Positions 8,103 to 17,797 are shown, numbered from the stretch's first letter. The stretch: 64,000 nucleotides of DNA from an uncultured Pseudokineococcus sp. (GCF_947495735.1 NZ_CANMAA010000005.1:1-64000), one strand, 5' to 3'. Notes: generated by a model from the letters alone, not told the origin. Program-made: numbers and translations.

Positions 8103-9434
8103 TCAGAACCAGGTGCGCCCGAGCACGGCGGGAGAGGGGTCCCACAGCAGCGCGCCGAGCCGGCGGGCCGCGCCCGGGACGCGCTCGTCCACGGAGCCGG
8201 CGGCGACGTGCGGGGCCAGCGGCACCTGCCCGAGGTAGGCGGCGCCGAGCACCGCCACGGGCAGGACGACGTCGGGCTCCGCCGCGGTCGCCTCGGCGCG
8301 CCCGGCGCCGTCCGCCCCGACCTCGAGCCGCCAGCGGCCGCCGGCGAGCCCGGCGTCGTCGACGACCTCCAGGACGCACGCGCCGCTGGTCGCGTAGCGG
8401 CGGGCGGCGAGCGCTCCCGGGACGTCGAGCAGGCGCACCCAGTGGAAGTCGTTGCGCTCGGACTGCTGGGCCGCCCGCTGGTCCGTGAGCAGGTGCGGCA
8501 GCGGCTCGTGCGGCGAGCGGTCCCCCGCCGTGGCGGTGATGACGAGGTCGAGCTCGGCGAGGAAGCGCCACAGCGCCGTCGTCGCGTCCGGGCCGTCCGC
8601 CAGCAGGTCGAGGACCCGGGCGCCGGTCGTGGACCGGCGCGAGTCCCAGCTCTCGGCGGCGCGGTAGCGCAGCACCCCGACGACCTCGCCGCCCCGGTCG
8701 CGCGCCACGACGGCGGGCCGCTGGGCCAGCGCGTCGTCGCCGTCCCCCAGGTCCTCGACGCCGAGGGCGGTGCGCCACCACAGCCCCTCGCGCGGCGTGG
8801 CCCCCGGCGAGGCCGCCGCGAGGCGGTCGTGGAGCGGGGGCGCGACGTCGAGGAGGTCGCCGTCCTCGACGAGCTCGAGCTCGACCCGCCCCTCGCGCAC
8901 CGGGTCGGTGCGGAAGCGGGCCGCGCGGGCGTCCAGCGTCCAGGTGCAGGCCTCCGTCGCGGCGCCGAAGCCGAAGCGCCCGTAGATGGGCGCCTCCATG
9001 GCGATGAGGACGGCGAGGGCGTCGCCCCGCTCCCGGGCCTCGCGCAGGTCGCGGGTCATGTGGCGGGTCAGCACGCCGCGACGGCGGTGCGTGGGGGCGA
9101 CGACGACCGAGCTGATGGCGTCGGCCGCCACCGCGCGTCCTGCTCCTGCGCCGACCGCTGCCGAGCCCTCCGCTGCCGAGCCCCCGATGCCGGCGGGCAC
9201 CGGGAGGTCCAGGCCGTAGGAGCGGAAGGTCGAGACGACCCGCCCCCCGGCGACGGCGACGCGGCGCCGGTGGCCGGCGAGGGCCCGCCGTCGGACGTCG
9301 GTGGCCTCGGGGGTGGCGCGTCGGGGCTCGAGGAACCCGCGCCGCCCCAGGGCGACCCACTGCTCGTGCTCGTCCTCGCGCAGGTCCCGCAGCTCGAGCC
9401 CGTCGCCCTGGCTCCCCTGCTCACCGGTGCTCAC
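8103..9434 (-). CDS. Eis-like GNAT N-acetyltransferase
   Basis: A 443-residue protein with the three-part build of the Eis family: an N-terminal GNAT domain (acetyl-CoA site around [19 protein letters not shown]), a second degenerate GNAT-like domain ([19 protein letters not shown] onward) and a sterol-carrier-like C-terminal domain. The chain ends in RTWF; in Mycobacterium tuberculosis Eis the carboxylate of the terminal Phe acts as catalytic base, and that end is kept here. Eis enzymes acetylate amines such as aminoglycosides or lysine side chains. The frame is open upstream to 9662, but the family's usual N-terminus points to GTG 9434. True substrate unknown. Confidence 0.85.
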   Translation of the reverse strand: MSTGEQGSQGDGLELRDLREDEHEQWVALGRRGFLEPRRATPEATDVRRRALAGHRRRVAVAGGRVVSTFRSYGLDLPVPAGIGGSAAEGSAAVGAGAGRAVAADAISSVVVAPTHRRRGVLTRHMTRDLREARERGDALAVLIAMEAPIYGRFGFGAATEACTWTLDARAARFRTDPVREGRVELELVEDGDLLDVAPPLHDRLAAASPGATPREGLWWRTALGVEDLGDGDDALAQRPAVVARDRGGEVVGVLRYRAAESWDSRRSTTGARVLDLLADGPDATTALWRFLAELDLVITATAGDRSPHEPLPHLLTDQRAAQQSERNDFHWVRLLDVPGALAARRYATSGACVLEVVDDAGLAGGRWRLEVGADGAGRAEATAAEPDVVLPVAVLGAAYLGQVPLAPHVAAGSVDERVPGAARRLGALLWDPSPAVLGRTWF

Positions 9435-9540
9435 GGGCGGCGACGCTAGCGCGGCCCGGGACCGGGGAGCCCGTCCCCACCGCGCCCGCGGGACGTCCCA
9501 CCGCGGGGAAATCTTCGACGCTCGACTAACCCGTCCGGGC

Positions 9541-9567
9541 GACGCCGCCCCTCCGGAGGGCGGCGTC
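9541..9567 (+). promoter_or_regulatory. Leader hairpin before the GAF chemoreceptor
   Basis: A strong stem (GACGCCGCCC..., arms pair with one bulged C) in the divergent gap between the Eis-like gene and the chemoreceptor gene. Because transcription of both genes runs outward, it cannot be an ordinary downstream terminator; it would lie in the 5' leader of the chemoreceptor mRNA, about 70 nt before the start codon. Confidence 0.35.
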
Positions 9568-9636
9568 TCGCCCCCGCGCGTCAGCCCGACGGCGCGGGCG
9601 CCGACGGGAGGAGGGCCACCACACGAAGGAGCCCCG

Positions 9637-11187
9637 GTGTTCAGCAGAGACAGCACCGCCACGACCCGCCTCCGCGAGGAGATGGAGACCTACCAGGCCG
9701 ACGTCGCCGCCCTGACCGACGTCGTGCGCGCCGTCGGCGAGGCCTCGACGCCGCACGAGGCCGTCCAGGCCGCCCTCGAGGCGGTGCGGCTGCGCTTCGG
9801 CTGGGCCTACGCCTCGTACTGGACGCTGGACCGGGCGGACGCGGTCCTGCGCTTCTCCCAGGAGAGCGGGGACGCCGGCGCCGAGTTCCGCCAGGTCACC
9901 CGGGGGGCCTCCTTCGCCGAGGGCGTCGGGCTCTCCGGCCGCGCCTGGCGCCGCCGCGAGCTCGTCTTCGTCGCCGACCTGGCGGAGCTGACGGACTGCG
10001 TGCGCGCCGGGGCCGCCGGCCGGGCGGGCGTCCACAGCGGCATCTGCTTCCCCGTCCTCGAGCGCGGCCAGGTGGTCGGCACGATGGACTTCTTCAGCAC
10101 CGAGCGCCTGGCGCCCGCCGAGGGCCGCCTCGCCGTGCTCCGCTCGGTCGCCATCCTCGTCTCCGGCGCGCTCGAGCGACTGCACGAGGCGGTGCGCCAG
10201 GAGAAGGCCGCCCAGGACGTCGAGGCCGTCTCCACGGTGCTCCGGGAGCTGACGACCGCGCCGAGCGAGGTCGAGGCCCTGCGCGTGGCGCTGGAGACGA
10301 TCCGCCGCGACTTCGACTGGCAGTACGGGTCGTTCTGGCGCCTGGACGAGGACGCCCAGGTGCTGCGCTTCGCCCAGGAGTCCGGCGACGCCGGCGCCGA
10401 GTTCCGCCGCGTCACGCTGGAGGCCTCCTTCGCCCGCGGCGTGGGCCTGTCCGGTCGCGCCTGGGACCGCGGCGACCTCGTCTTCGTCGAGGACCTCGGC
10501 GAGCTGACCGACTGCGTGCGGCGACCGGCCGCCCAGCGGGCCGGCGTGAAGTCCGGTGTCTGCCTGCCCATCACGGTCGGCGGCCGGCTCATCGGCACCA
10601 TGGACTTCTTCGCCACCCGCAAGCTGATCATGTACCCGGGCCGCGAGAGCGCCCTGCGCAACACCGCCTTCCTCGTGGGGCAGGCCCTCGAGCGCTTCGC
10701 CGCCCAGCAGAAGCTGCGGACGGCCGGCGAGGAGCTGCTCACCTCCATCGGCGAGGTGGAGCGCGGCGTGGTCTCCGCGACCGACGTCGCCACGCGCTCG
10801 GGCGCCCTCACCCAGGAGGCCAACGAGCAGGTCGACGCCCTGGGGCGGGCCAGCGCCGAGATCCACGAGGTCGTCGCCGCCATCCAGTCGATCGCGGCGC
10901 AGACCAAGCTGCTCGCCCTCAACGCGACCATCGAGGCCGCCCGGGCCGGTGAGGCCGGGAAGGGCTTCGCCGTGGTGGCCGGGGAGGTCAAGGGCCTGTC
11001 CGGGGAGACCGAGCGGGCCACCCACGACGTCGACACGCGGGTGCAGAGCATCCAGGAGCGCGTCGACGCCGTGACCGCGTCCCTCGCGGAGATCAACAGC
11101 GCCGTCGAGGAGATCAACAGCGTCCAGACCATGATCAGCGGCGTCCTCACGGAGCAGCTGGCCACCACCCGCGCCATCCTCGGCTGA
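9637..11187 (+). CDS. Soluble methyl-accepting chemotaxis-type protein with two GAF domains
   Basis: A 516-residue protein with no membrane helix. Two GAF sensor domains (about 25-180 and 200-355) are clear tandem duplicates: both contain [27 protein letters not shown] and GTMDFF. The C-terminal part (about 365-516) is a chemoreceptor signalling domain with the conserved hairpin tip [20 protein letters not shown], which contacts CheA and CheW. Each GAF keeps two cysteines (in TDCVR and SGxC), so redox or metal sensing is possible. GTG 9637 follows GAAGGA. It should sense a cytoplasmic signal; the ligand is unknown. Confidence 0.85.
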   Translation: MFSRDSTATTRLREEMETYQADVAALTDVVRAVGEASTPHEAVQAALEAVRLRFGWAYASYWTLDRADAVLRFSQESGDAGAEFRQVTRGASFAEGVGLSGRAWRRRELVFVADLAELTDCVRAGAAGRAGVHSGICFPVLERGQVVGTMDFFSTERLAPAEGRLAVLRSVAILVSGALERLHEAVRQEKAAQDVEAVSTVLRELTTAPSEVEALRVALETIRRDFDWQYGSFWRLDEDAQVLRFAQESGDAGAEFRRVTLEASFARGVGLSGRAWDRGDLVFVEDLGELTDCVRRPAAQRAGVKSGVCLPITVGGRLIGTMDFFATRKLIMYPGRESALRNTAFLVGQALERFAAQQKLRTAGEELLTSIGEVERGVVSATDVATRSGALTQEANEQVDALGRASAEIHEVVAAIQSIAAQTKLLALNATIEAARAGEAGKGFAVVAGEVKGLSGETERATHDVDTRVQSIQERVDAVTASLAEINSAVEEINSVQTMISGVLTEQLATTRAILG

Positions 11188-11227
11188 CCCGAGCCCAGCG
11201 ACCCTGACGGCTCCGGAGGAGAACCCC

Positions 11228-11941
11228 GTGCCCGCTCACCAGACCCCGCCGACCGGGGTCCCCGCCCCGCGCACCGCCCCCGGCACCACCCCCGGCACCG
11301 GCACCGGCCCGGGGCCGGGCGCGGGCCACGAGGGCCCTGGCGCGTGGCTCGCCCTGCTCGGGGCCAACGCCCGGTGGGCGCAGGGCCGCAGCGGCGCCGA
11401 CGAGTCCCGCTCGCCGCTGCGCCGCGCCGCGTTCGTGGGCTCCCAGGCCCCCGTCGCGGCCGTGCTCGGGTGCTCGGACTCCCGCGTGCCCGTCGAGCTC
11501 GTCCTGGACCAGGGCGTGGGCGACCTCTTCGTCGTCCGCACCGCGGGGCACGCGCTCGACACGACCGTGCTCGGGTCCCTCGAGTACGCCGTCGGCCAGC
11601 TCGGCGTCGGCCTCGTGGTGGTGCTCGGGCACGAGGGCTGCGGCGCCCTCGCCGCGGCCGGGGCCGTCCTCGACGGCGCCCCGCGGCCCCCGGGCGCGCT
11701 GGGCGAGGTGGTCGACGCCCTCCTGCCGGCCGTCCGGGACGCCCGCCGGCGCGGCGCGCGCACCCCGCTCGAGGTCACCCACCACCACGCCGGGGCGACG
11801 GCGCAGCTGCTGCAGCGCTCGGCGCTCCTGGGGGCGGCGCACGAGCGCGGCGCCGTCGAGGTCGTCGCCGCCAGCTACTCCCTGTCCACCGGACTGGTCA
11901 CCGCGGCGGTCGGGGCGGTCACGGCCGGGGCAGCGGGGTGA
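11228..11941 (+). CDS. Beta-class carbonic anhydrase
   Basis: A 237-residue enzyme interconverting CO2 and bicarbonate. The zinc ligands are visible: Cys and the Asp/Arg dyad in LGCSDSRVPVE (about 79-89), and His-x2-Cys in LGHEGCGAL (about 137-145). Between them is the usual FVVRTAGHALD segment. The first 40 residues are Pro/Thr/Gly-rich and form no recognisable signal peptide. The C-terminus IVEVVAASYSLSTG-like strand fits the family. GTG 11228 is preceded by GGAGGAG. It stands alone between the chemoreceptor and the sugar transporter operon. Confidence 0.9.
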   Translation: MPAHQTPPTGVPAPRTAPGTTPGTGTGPGPGAGHEGPGAWLALLGANARWAQGRSGADESRSPLRRAAFVGSQAPVAAVLGCSDSRVPVELVLDQGVGDLFVVRTAGHALDTTVLGSLEYAVGQLGVGLVVVLGHEGCGALAAAGAVLDGAPRPPGALGEVVDALLPAVRDARRRGARTPLEVTHHHAGATAQLLQRSALLGAAHERGAVEVVAASYSLSTGLVTAAVGAVTAGAAG

Positions 11942-12001
11942 CGGCGCGCGGCGGACGCCGTCGCTGATCCGCCTCTGCGTGGTCTGCGGCCACCCTCCGT
12001 G

Positions 12002-12031
12002 TTGTCCCCTCCGCCGGGCCCCGCCTATGTT
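12002..12031 (+). promoter_or_regulatory. Candidate promoter of the sugar ABC operon
   Basis: TTGTCC (12002-12007) and TATGTT (12026-12031) are separated by 18 nt, a good fit to a housekeeping sigma-70-type promoter, about 100 nt before the binding-protein start. AT-containing hexamers are scarce in this DNA, which strengthens the match. It is not verified. Confidence 0.45.
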
Positions 12032-12129
12032 GGCCGGACCGGCGCCCCCAGACCCTGCTGCGCCTGCCGATCCTCGACGCCTCCCACGGGGGCACCCCGA
12101 GGCCGCACGTCCCGTCGACAGGAGCACAC

Positions 12130-13470
12130 ATGCGCACACCGGCCACCGGTCCCCGGCTCTCGCCCCCCTCGCTGCGGAGGGGGCCGCTCGCGGCCGCCTC
12201 GACCGCCCTGGTGCTCGTGGGCCTGACCGCCTGCGGCGCGGGCTCCCGCACGGCGACGTCGTCCGCGGCCGAGGTGCCGTGCGAGGTGGAGGTCGCCGAG
12301 CCGACCACCGTCAACGTGCTCGCCTACAACTCCTCGGCGATCGACCCCTTCACGAACACGATGGTCGCCAGCTGCACGCAGGGGGACCTCACCGTCGCCC
12401 ACGAGCCGATCGACTTCGACGGCCAGACGCAGCGCACGACGGCGACTCTGGCGGGGGAGGTGGGCACGTACGACGTCCTCGAGACCTACGGCTACATCAT
12501 CCCGCAGCTGGCCACCGAGGGGTCCCTGCTCCCGCTCGACGACCTGGTGGAGACCTACGGCGAGGAGTACGACCTCGGCGCCCTCAACGAGGGCATGCTC
12601 GAGGCGATGTCCTACGACGGGCAGCTGTACGCCGTGCCCATGCAGGCCCAGATGTTCGTCATGGCCTACCGCCAGGACGCCTTCGAGGAGCTCGGGCTCG
12701 AGCCGCCGACCACCTTCGCCGAGCTGCGCGAGGTCTCGGCCGCGCTGCAGGAGTCTGGGCAGTTCGAGTACCCCCTCGCGCTCCCGCTGCTGGCCAGCGG
12801 CGACCTCGCCACGGCCTACGACGCCGCGCTGGGCTCTCTCGGGGTCGACTACGTCGACCCCGAGACCATGACGCCGAACTTCGACACCCCCGAGGCCGCG
12901 CAGGCCCTGGAGGAGCTGAAGTCCCTCGTGCCGTTCATGGACCCGCAGGTCACGACGTTCGACCAGCCGAGCGTGCAGCAGCAGATGTACAACGGCGACG
13001 CCGCCATGGCGATCATGTTCTCCGGCCGCATGAACGACCTGACGCTGGAGTCCAACACCCAGTACGCCGCCGACTTCGGCTTCGCGCCGCCGCCCACCGT
13101 CGGCGAGGACGGCGCCCAGTACAGCGCCCTGTCGGTCGACGGCTGGTCGATCCCGACCAACTCGGCCGTCGACCCCGAGGTGCTCTTCGAGGTCATCGCC
13201 ACGTCGGTCTCCCAGGAGGCCTCCGAGGAGGCCGTCCCGGCCGCCTTCCCGGCGCGCGACGGCGCGGTGAGCGAGGACAGCTCCCCCTACGCCGCGGCGG
13301 CGATCGACGCCATCGACAACGCGCCGGCCGCCGAGCCCTTCCCGTGGACCGCGCCCATCGCCAACGAGACCCTCCCCGTCGTGGCGCAGGCGATGCTCGA
13401 CCAGATCACGGTCGAGGAGGCCACCGCGCGCATGCAGGAGATCGCGACCGGCGTCCTCGCCGACTACTGA
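12130..13470 (+). CDS. Sugar ABC transporter substrate-binding lipoprotein
   Basis: A 446-residue solute-binding protein of the family 1 (CUT1 carbohydrate) type. The signal peptide ends in a lipobox (LVGLTACG, Cys at about 37), so the protein is anchored outside the membrane. Family phrases include YDVLETYGYIIPQLATEG, DGQLYAVPMQAQMFVMAYR and the C-terminal NAMMARMQEIATGV-like helix (here EEATARMQEIATGV). It should capture a sugar and hand it to the two permeases downstream. A 16-bp perfect hairpin after the stop separates it from them and may raise its expression relative to the permeases. The galactose genes nearby suggest a galactoside, which is inference. Confidence 0.88.
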   Translation: MRTPATGPRLSPPSLRRGPLAAASTALVLVGLTACGAGSRTATSSAAEVPCEVEVAEPTTVNVLAYNSSAIDPFTNTMVASCTQGDLTVAHEPIDFDGQTQRTTATLAGEVGTYDVLETYGYIIPQLATEGSLLPLDDLVETYGEEYDLGALNEGMLEAMSYDGQLYAVPMQAQMFVMAYRQDAFEELGLEPPTTFAELREVSAALQESGQFEYPLALPLLASGDLATAYDAALGSLGVDYVDPETMTPNFDTPEAAQALEELKSLVPFMDPQVTTFDQPSVQQQMYNGDAAMAIMFSGRMNDLTLESNTQYAADFGFAPPPTVGEDGAQYSALSVDGWSIPTNSAVDPEVLFEVIATSVSQEASEEAVPAAFPARDGAVSEDSSPYAAAAIDAIDNAPAAEPFPWTAPIANETLPVVAQAMLDQITVEEATARMQEIATGVLADY

Positions 13471-13508
13471 GCGGCCCCGCACCGACGGGTCCACCGGCAC
13501 GACCCACC

Positions 13509-13542
13509 GCGGTGGGCGCTCCCCCCGGGGAGCGCCCACCGC
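13509..13542 (+). terminator. Intra-operon hairpin between binding protein and permeases
   Basis: Arms 13509-13524 and 13527-13542 form a perfect 16-bp stem with an almost absent loop. It lies between the binding-protein stop and the first permease start, the common place for a partial terminator or RNA-stabilising stem that gives the binding protein more mRNA. Confidence 0.6.
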
Positions 13543-13697
13543 CGGGCACCTGCGGGCGCCCCACCACCGCGGCACGGCGACGGCGCCGGCCCCGCCCCCG
13601 ACGTCAGCGCGGCCCCGTCGCGCGACCCCGTCCCCGGCGGACGTCCGAGCCCACCCCCGCAGGGGGCGCCGGCGCCGCCTCTCTCCGAGGAGCCGCC

Positions 13698-14564
13698 GTG
13701 CGCCGTCGCGAGTACCTCTACCTGGTCGCCCCCAGCGTCCTGGTCATGTTCGGCCTGCTCGTCATCCCGCTCGTCCGCACGATCCAGTGGAGCTTCGAGC
13801 GGGTGCGCTACGGGTCTCCGGGCACCTTCGTGGGCCTGGACAACTACCGCGACGCCCTCACCGACCCGCGCTTCGGCTCGGCGGTGGCGTTCACCGTCGT
13901 GGTGACCATCGCCGTCGTCAGCGTGCTGGTGGTCGGCGGCTACGTCCTCGCCGTCCTCGTCAACGGCCTGGGGAAGATGCGCCCGATCGTGCTGGGGCTG
14001 CTGCTCGTCTCCTACGTCGTGCCCGGGCTGATCGGCGGGACGATGTTCTCCTGGCTGTTCAACGACAACTTCGGCGGCATCGTCAACCAGGTCATCCGGC
14101 TCGTGGGCCTGCCCGAGGTGCTGTGGTTCACCGACACCTGGGCCAACCGCGGGCTCGTGGCGGCCGCGGTGGTCTGGAGCATGATCCCGTTCGCGATGCT
14201 CGTCATCCTCGCCGGGCTGCAGGGCGTGCCGAAGGAGATGCTCGAGGCGGCGCGCATGGACGGCGCCGGCTCGCTGCGCACCCACTGGAGCGTCATCGCC
14301 CCGAGCATCCGCGGCGTCCTCGGCTTCGTGACGCTGATCTCGATCATGGACGTGCTGCGGCTGTTCGACCAGCTCATCCCGCTCTCGCCGCAGGCGGTGC
14401 AGATCGGCAACGAGTCGCTCGTCCTCTACATCTACAACCGGGCGTTCCTCGACGGCGGGCAGCAGCTCGGGCTCGGCAGCGCGATGAACGTGCTGCTCAT
14501 CCTGCTCATCGTCGTGATGCTCCTGCCCTTCATCCGCGACACCGCACGAGAGGGACGCAGCTGA
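13698..14564 (+). CDS. Sugar ABC transporter permease (MalF/UgpA type)
   Basis: A 288-residue inner-membrane permease with six hydrophobic segments, the first at about 8-28 (APSVLVMFGLLVIPLV). The EAA loop that docks on the ATPase is visible as EAARMDGAGSLRTHWSVIAPSIRG (starting about residue 188 of the chain). The short N-terminus is normal for CUT1 permeases. GTG 13698 follows CCGAGGAG; the long frame upstream is a shadow. Its TGA overlaps the ATG of the second permease (TGATG), so the two are translationally coupled and should form a heterodimeric channel. Confidence 0.9.
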   Translation: MRRREYLYLVAPSVLVMFGLLVIPLVRTIQWSFERVRYGSPGTFVGLDNYRDALTDPRFGSAVAFTVVVTIAVVSVLVVGGYVLAVLVNGLGKMRPIVLGLLLVSYVVPGLIGGTMFSWLFNDNFGGIVNQVIRLVGLPEVLWFTDTWANRGLVAAAVVWSMIPFAMLVILAGLQGVPKEMLEAARMDGAGSLRTHWSVIAPSIRGVLGFVTLISIMDVLRLFDQLIPLSPQAVQIGNESLVLYIYNRAFLDGGQQLGLGSAMNVLLILLIVVMLLPFIRDTAREGRS

Positions 14565-15481
14565 TGGCGAGCTCGGAGGCCGCCCAGCGGCCCACCACCA
14601 CGCAGGGGCGCGACGCCGGCCGGGGCCGCGCGAAGCTCCCGACCGGCCCGCGCGGGCCGCACACGTCCCGGGCGCGCAAGGTCGCGGCGAACGTCGTCCT
14701 CGCCGTCGTGTGCCTGCTGATGCTGAGCCCGGTGCTGTGGACGGCCTTCTCGGTGATCAAGCCGACGAACGTGGCCTTCCTCAACCCGCCGGCGTTCACC
14801 TTCACCCCGACGCTGGACGCGTTCGTCAACCTCTGGCAGACGACGAACTTCTACCAGTACCTCGGCAACACCCTCGTGGTCGCCGTGGTCTCGACGGTCG
14901 TCGCGCTCGTCATCGGCCTGCCCGCCGCCTACGCGCTCTCCCGCTCGCCGGGCTGGGTCTCGGTGGCGCTGCTCGTGGCGGCGCTCGTGTTCCGCGCCCT
15001 GCCGCGCACGGCGGTCGTGCTGCCCATGTACGAGATCTCCCGCTCCCTGGGCATCTACGACACGACCCTCGCGCTCGCCCTGGCGCTGGTGGCGATCAAC
15101 CAGCCGTTCTCCATCTGGCTGCTGCGGAACTTCTTCGCCGCCGTCCCGAAGGAGATCGACGAGGCCGCGATGATCGACGGCTGCACGCGCTTCTCGATGC
15201 TGCGGCTCGTGATCATCCCGCTGATGGGCCCGGGCATCATCACGGCGGCGCTGTTCATGTTCCTGTTCGCCTTCCAGGAGTACCTGACGGCGGTCATCCT
15301 CACCGACGTCAGCAGCGCCACGGTGCCCGTCTTCATCGCCACCCAGCTCGGGCAGACGCTGCCGCTGCTGCAGCAGGCCGGCGCCGCGTCGCTCCTGCTG
15401 ACGCTGCCGGTCTTCGTGTTCGCCTTCGTGGCGCAGAAGTACCTCATCGCCGGGCTCAACTCGGGCTCGGTCAAGGGCTGA
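14564..15481 (+). CDS. Sugar ABC transporter permease (MalG/UgpE type)
   Basis: A 305-residue second permease. After a basic 35-residue N-terminus it shows six membrane segments and the EAA loop DEAAMIDGCTRFSMLRLVIIP (about 200-220; D-E-A-A-x-I-D-G core). It pairs with the permease that ends one base into its start codon. No ATP-binding gene follows; the operon ends at a perfect hairpin. Many actinobacterial CUT1 importers share a common ATPase of the MsiK type encoded elsewhere, which is the likely explanation. Confidence 0.9.
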   Translation: MASSEAAQRPTTTQGRDAGRGRAKLPTGPRGPHTSRARKVAANVVLAVVCLLMLSPVLWTAFSVIKPTNVAFLNPPAFTFTPTLDAFVNLWQTTNFYQYLGNTLVVAVVSTVVALVIGLPAAYALSRSPGWVSVALLVAALVFRALPRTAVVLPMYEISRSLGIYDTTLALALALVAINQPFSIWLLRNFFAAVPKEIDEAAMIDGCTRFSMLRLVIIPLMGPGIITAALFMFLFAFQEYLTAVILTDVSSATVPVFIATQLGQTLPLLQQAGAASLLLTLPVFVFAFVAQKYLIAGLNSGSVKG

Positions 15482-15486
15482 GGCGC

Positions 15487-15516
15487 GCCGCCGGCGGGGG
15501 TGTCCCCGCCGGCGGC
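15487..15516 (+). terminator. Terminator of the sugar ABC operon
   Basis: Perfect 13-bp stem (15487-15499 with 15504-15516) and a GTGT loop, starting 6 nt after the permease stop codon. Confidence 0.75.
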
Positions 15517-15692
15517 AGCCCTCCCCGGGGTCGGCCACGATCAGCGATCGCTTCCCCTCGCCACGTCCAGGGTGACGACGAGGGCGTGACCTCTGCACCC
15601 CCGGGGGTCCGCCTCGACGGCGACCGCCCGCTGCCCCCAGCGGGAGCACGCCCAGCGCCTGGGGCCCGGACGCCTCCCGACCGCCCCGTGCT

Positions 15693-15707
15693 TGTCAGGT
15701 CCGGACA
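15693..15707. promoter_or_regulatory. Candidate operator of the DeoR regulator
   Basis: TGTC (15693-15696) and GACA (15704-15707) form a short inverted repeat around AGGTCCG immediately before the ribosome binding site of the DeoR-type gene. A regulator bound here would block its own translation start region and the gal genes. Half-sites are only 4 bp, so this is weak. Confidence 0.25.
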
Positions 15708-15711
15708 GGAG

Positions 15712-16548
15712 ATGACACGCTCGGACGCGTCAGCGTCGTGGTCGACCACCGAGGGGGCGCACGTGCTCGCCGAGGAGCGCCGCCAGGCCGTCGTCGACCT
15801 CGTCCGCGTCCGAGGAGCCGTCCGGCTCGCGGAGCTGGCCGAGGCGCTCGGCGTCTCGGAGATGACGGCGCGCCGCGACGTCGCCGAGCTCGCCGCCCGG
15901 GGCCTGGTCGACCGCGTCCACGGCGGGGCGATGGCCCCGCGCGCCACGAGCACGGACGAGCCGGGCTTCGCCGCGAAGTCCGCGCTCCACGTGGGGGCCA
16001 AGACCGCGATCGCCCGCGAGGCCGCCGCCCTGGTGGGGCCGGGCACGTCCGTGGCGCTCTCGGCGGGGACGACGACCCACCTCGCCGCCGGGCTGCTCCG
16101 CGAGGTGCCCGGGCTCACCGTCGTCACCAACTCCCTGCCGGTCGCCGAGCTCCTCAGCGGGCCCGGCGGCGGGGACGACGACCGCCAGGTGCTGCTCGTC
16201 GGCGGGCGCCGGACGCCGTCCCGGGCGCTCGTCGGGCCGCTGGCCGTCCGCGCGCTCGAGGTGGTCAACGTCGACGTCCTGCTGCTCGGCGCCCACGGGC
16301 TCGACCCGCAGCGGGGCCTGACGACGCCGACGCTCGAGGAGGCCGAGACCGACCGCGCCCTCGTCCGCGCGGCGCGCCGCGTCGTCGTCCTCGCGGACTC
16401 CTCGAAGTGGCGCGTCGTCGGTCTCGCAACCGCCGTGCCGCTGGAGGACGTCGACGTGCTCGTCACCGACGACGGCCTGCCGCCCGGCGCGCGCGCCGAG
16501 GTCGCCGCCCGCGTCGGCCGGCTCGTCGTCGCCGGGGACGCCCCGTGA
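15712..16548 (+). CDS. DeoR/GlpR-family transcriptional regulator
   Basis: A 278-residue regulator. The N-terminal winged helix (about 20-75) has the DeoR pattern: RRQAVVDLVRVRGAVRLAEL, SEMTARRDVAELAARGLV, DRVHGGAM. The C-terminal DeoRC sugar-phosphate sensor domain follows (AREAAALVGPGTSVALSAGT, LTVVTNSLPVA, GLTTPTLEEAETDRALV, VVLADSSKW). ATG 15712 is preceded by CAGGAG. It sits directly before galT and galK and so probably represses them, with a galactose-derived phosphate as inducer; that ligand is inference from position. Confidence 0.9.
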   Translation: MTRSDASASWSTTEGAHVLAEERRQAVVDLVRVRGAVRLAELAEALGVSEMTARRDVAELAARGLVDRVHGGAMAPRATSTDEPGFAAKSALHVGAKTAIAREAAALVGPGTSVALSAGTTTHLAAGLLREVPGLTVVTNSLPVAELLSGPGGGDDDRQVLLVGGRRTPSRALVGPLAVRALEVVNVDVLLLGAHGLDPQRGLTTPTLEEAETDRALVRAARRVVVLADSSKWRVVGLATAVPLEDVDVLVTDDGLPPGARAEVAARVGRLVVAGDAP

Positions 16549-16627
16549 CCCCCTCGGCGCGCGACCGCCTCGTCCCGTGCCCGCCCGACCTGATGACCGC
16601 CTCGCACCACCGACCGCGGAGGACCCC

Positions 16628-17797
16628 GTGACCGCTCCCCCGACCAGCGCCGGCGCTCCGGCGTCCGCCGTGCGCGGCCCCGGCAGCGAGCAGCTGCTCG
16701 CCGACGGGCGCACGCTGCGCTACTACGACGACGAGGGGGGCTCCGGGGCGGGCCGCGAGCGCCCGGACGAGCGCCCCCTCACCGCGGCCGACCGCGGGCG
16801 CGCCGGCGAGGTGCGCCAGGACCCCCTGACCGGGGACTGGGTCGCCGTGGCCGCCCACCGGATGACGCGGACGTTCCTGCCGCCCGCCGGCCAGTGCCCG
16901 CTGTGCCCGAGCGGGAGCGCCGGGTCCTCCGGCGCACCGTCGGAGGTGCCCGCCGCGGACTACGACGTCGTCGTGCTGGACAACCGATTCCCGTCCTTCT
17001 CCGCCGGGGCGGTGGGCCCCGAGCCCGGCAGCCTCCTCGACGGGGAGGAGCTGTGGCCCGTCGGCCCCGCGGGCGGGCGCACCGAGGTCGTCTGCTTCTC
17101 CGCCGACCACGACGCCTCCTTCGGCGACCTGGGCGTCGAGCGCCTGCGCACCGTGGTGCGGGCCCTCGCCCACCGCACCGAGGAGCTCTCCGCGCTGCCC
17201 GACGTCGCCCAGGTGTTCTGCTTCGAGAACCGCGGCGAGGAGATCGGCGTCACCCTCAGCCACCCGCACGGGCAGGTCTACGCCTACCCGTACCTGCCCC
17301 CGCGCACGCAGGCGCTGCTGGCGCGGGCGCGCGCGCACCGCGCTGCAGGAGGCGGCAACCTCCTCGCCGACGTCCTCGCGGCCGAGAAGCGGGCGGGCAC
17401 CCGGGTCGTGCTGGAGGCCGAGCACTGGACGGCGTACGTGCCGGCCGCCGCCCGCTGGCCCGTCGAGGTGCACCTGGCGCCGCACCGCGACGTGCCCGAC
17501 CTCGCCGCCCTCGAGGACGACGAGCGCGAGGAGCTGGCGCACGTCCAGCTCGACCTCGTGCAGCGCCTCGACCGCTTCTTCGACGAGGTCGAGCACCTGC
17601 CCTACATCTCGGGCTGGCACCAGGCGCCGACCGGGGAGGGCCGCGACCTGGGGCGCCTGCACCTGCAGGCCTTCTCGCTGCTGCGCTCCCCCGGGCGCCT
17701 GAAGTACCTCGCCGGCTCGGAGTCCGGCATGGCGGCGTGGGTCAGCGACCGCACCCCGGAGGCCATCGCCGAGCGCCTGCGGGAGGTGGCCCGATGA
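16628..17797 (+). CDS. galT: Galactose-1-phosphate uridylyltransferase
   Basis: A 389-residue Leloir-pathway enzyme that exchanges UMP between UDP-glucose and galactose-1-phosphate. The active-site triad motif is in LSHPHGQVYAYPY (His-Pro-His-Gly-Gln; second His forms the uridylyl intermediate). The N-terminal metal-binding pair is in QCPLCPS, and the substrate region DNRFPSF and the late helper motif ISGWHQAP are present. The length is normal for actinobacterial GalT. GTG 16628 follows GCGGAGGA. The stop overlaps galK (ATGA), so the products are made together. Confidence 0.95.
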   Translation: MTAPPTSAGAPASAVRGPGSEQLLADGRTLRYYDDEGGSGAGRERPDERPLTAADRGRAGEVRQDPLTGDWVAVAAHRMTRTFLPPAGQCPLCPSGSAGSSGAPSEVPAADYDVVVLDNRFPSFSAGAVGPEPGSLLDGEELWPVGPAGGRTEVVCFSADHDASFGDLGVERLRTVVRALAHRTEELSALPDVAQVFCFENRGEEIGVTLSHPHGQVYAYPYLPPRTQALLARARAHRAAGGGNLLADVLAAEKRAGTRVVLEAEHWTAYVPAAARWPVEVHLAPHRDVPDLAALEDDEREELAHVQLDLVQRLDRFFDEVEHLPYISGWHQAPTGEGRDLGRLHLQAFSLLRSPGRLKYLAGSESGMAAWVSDRTPEAIAERLREVAR

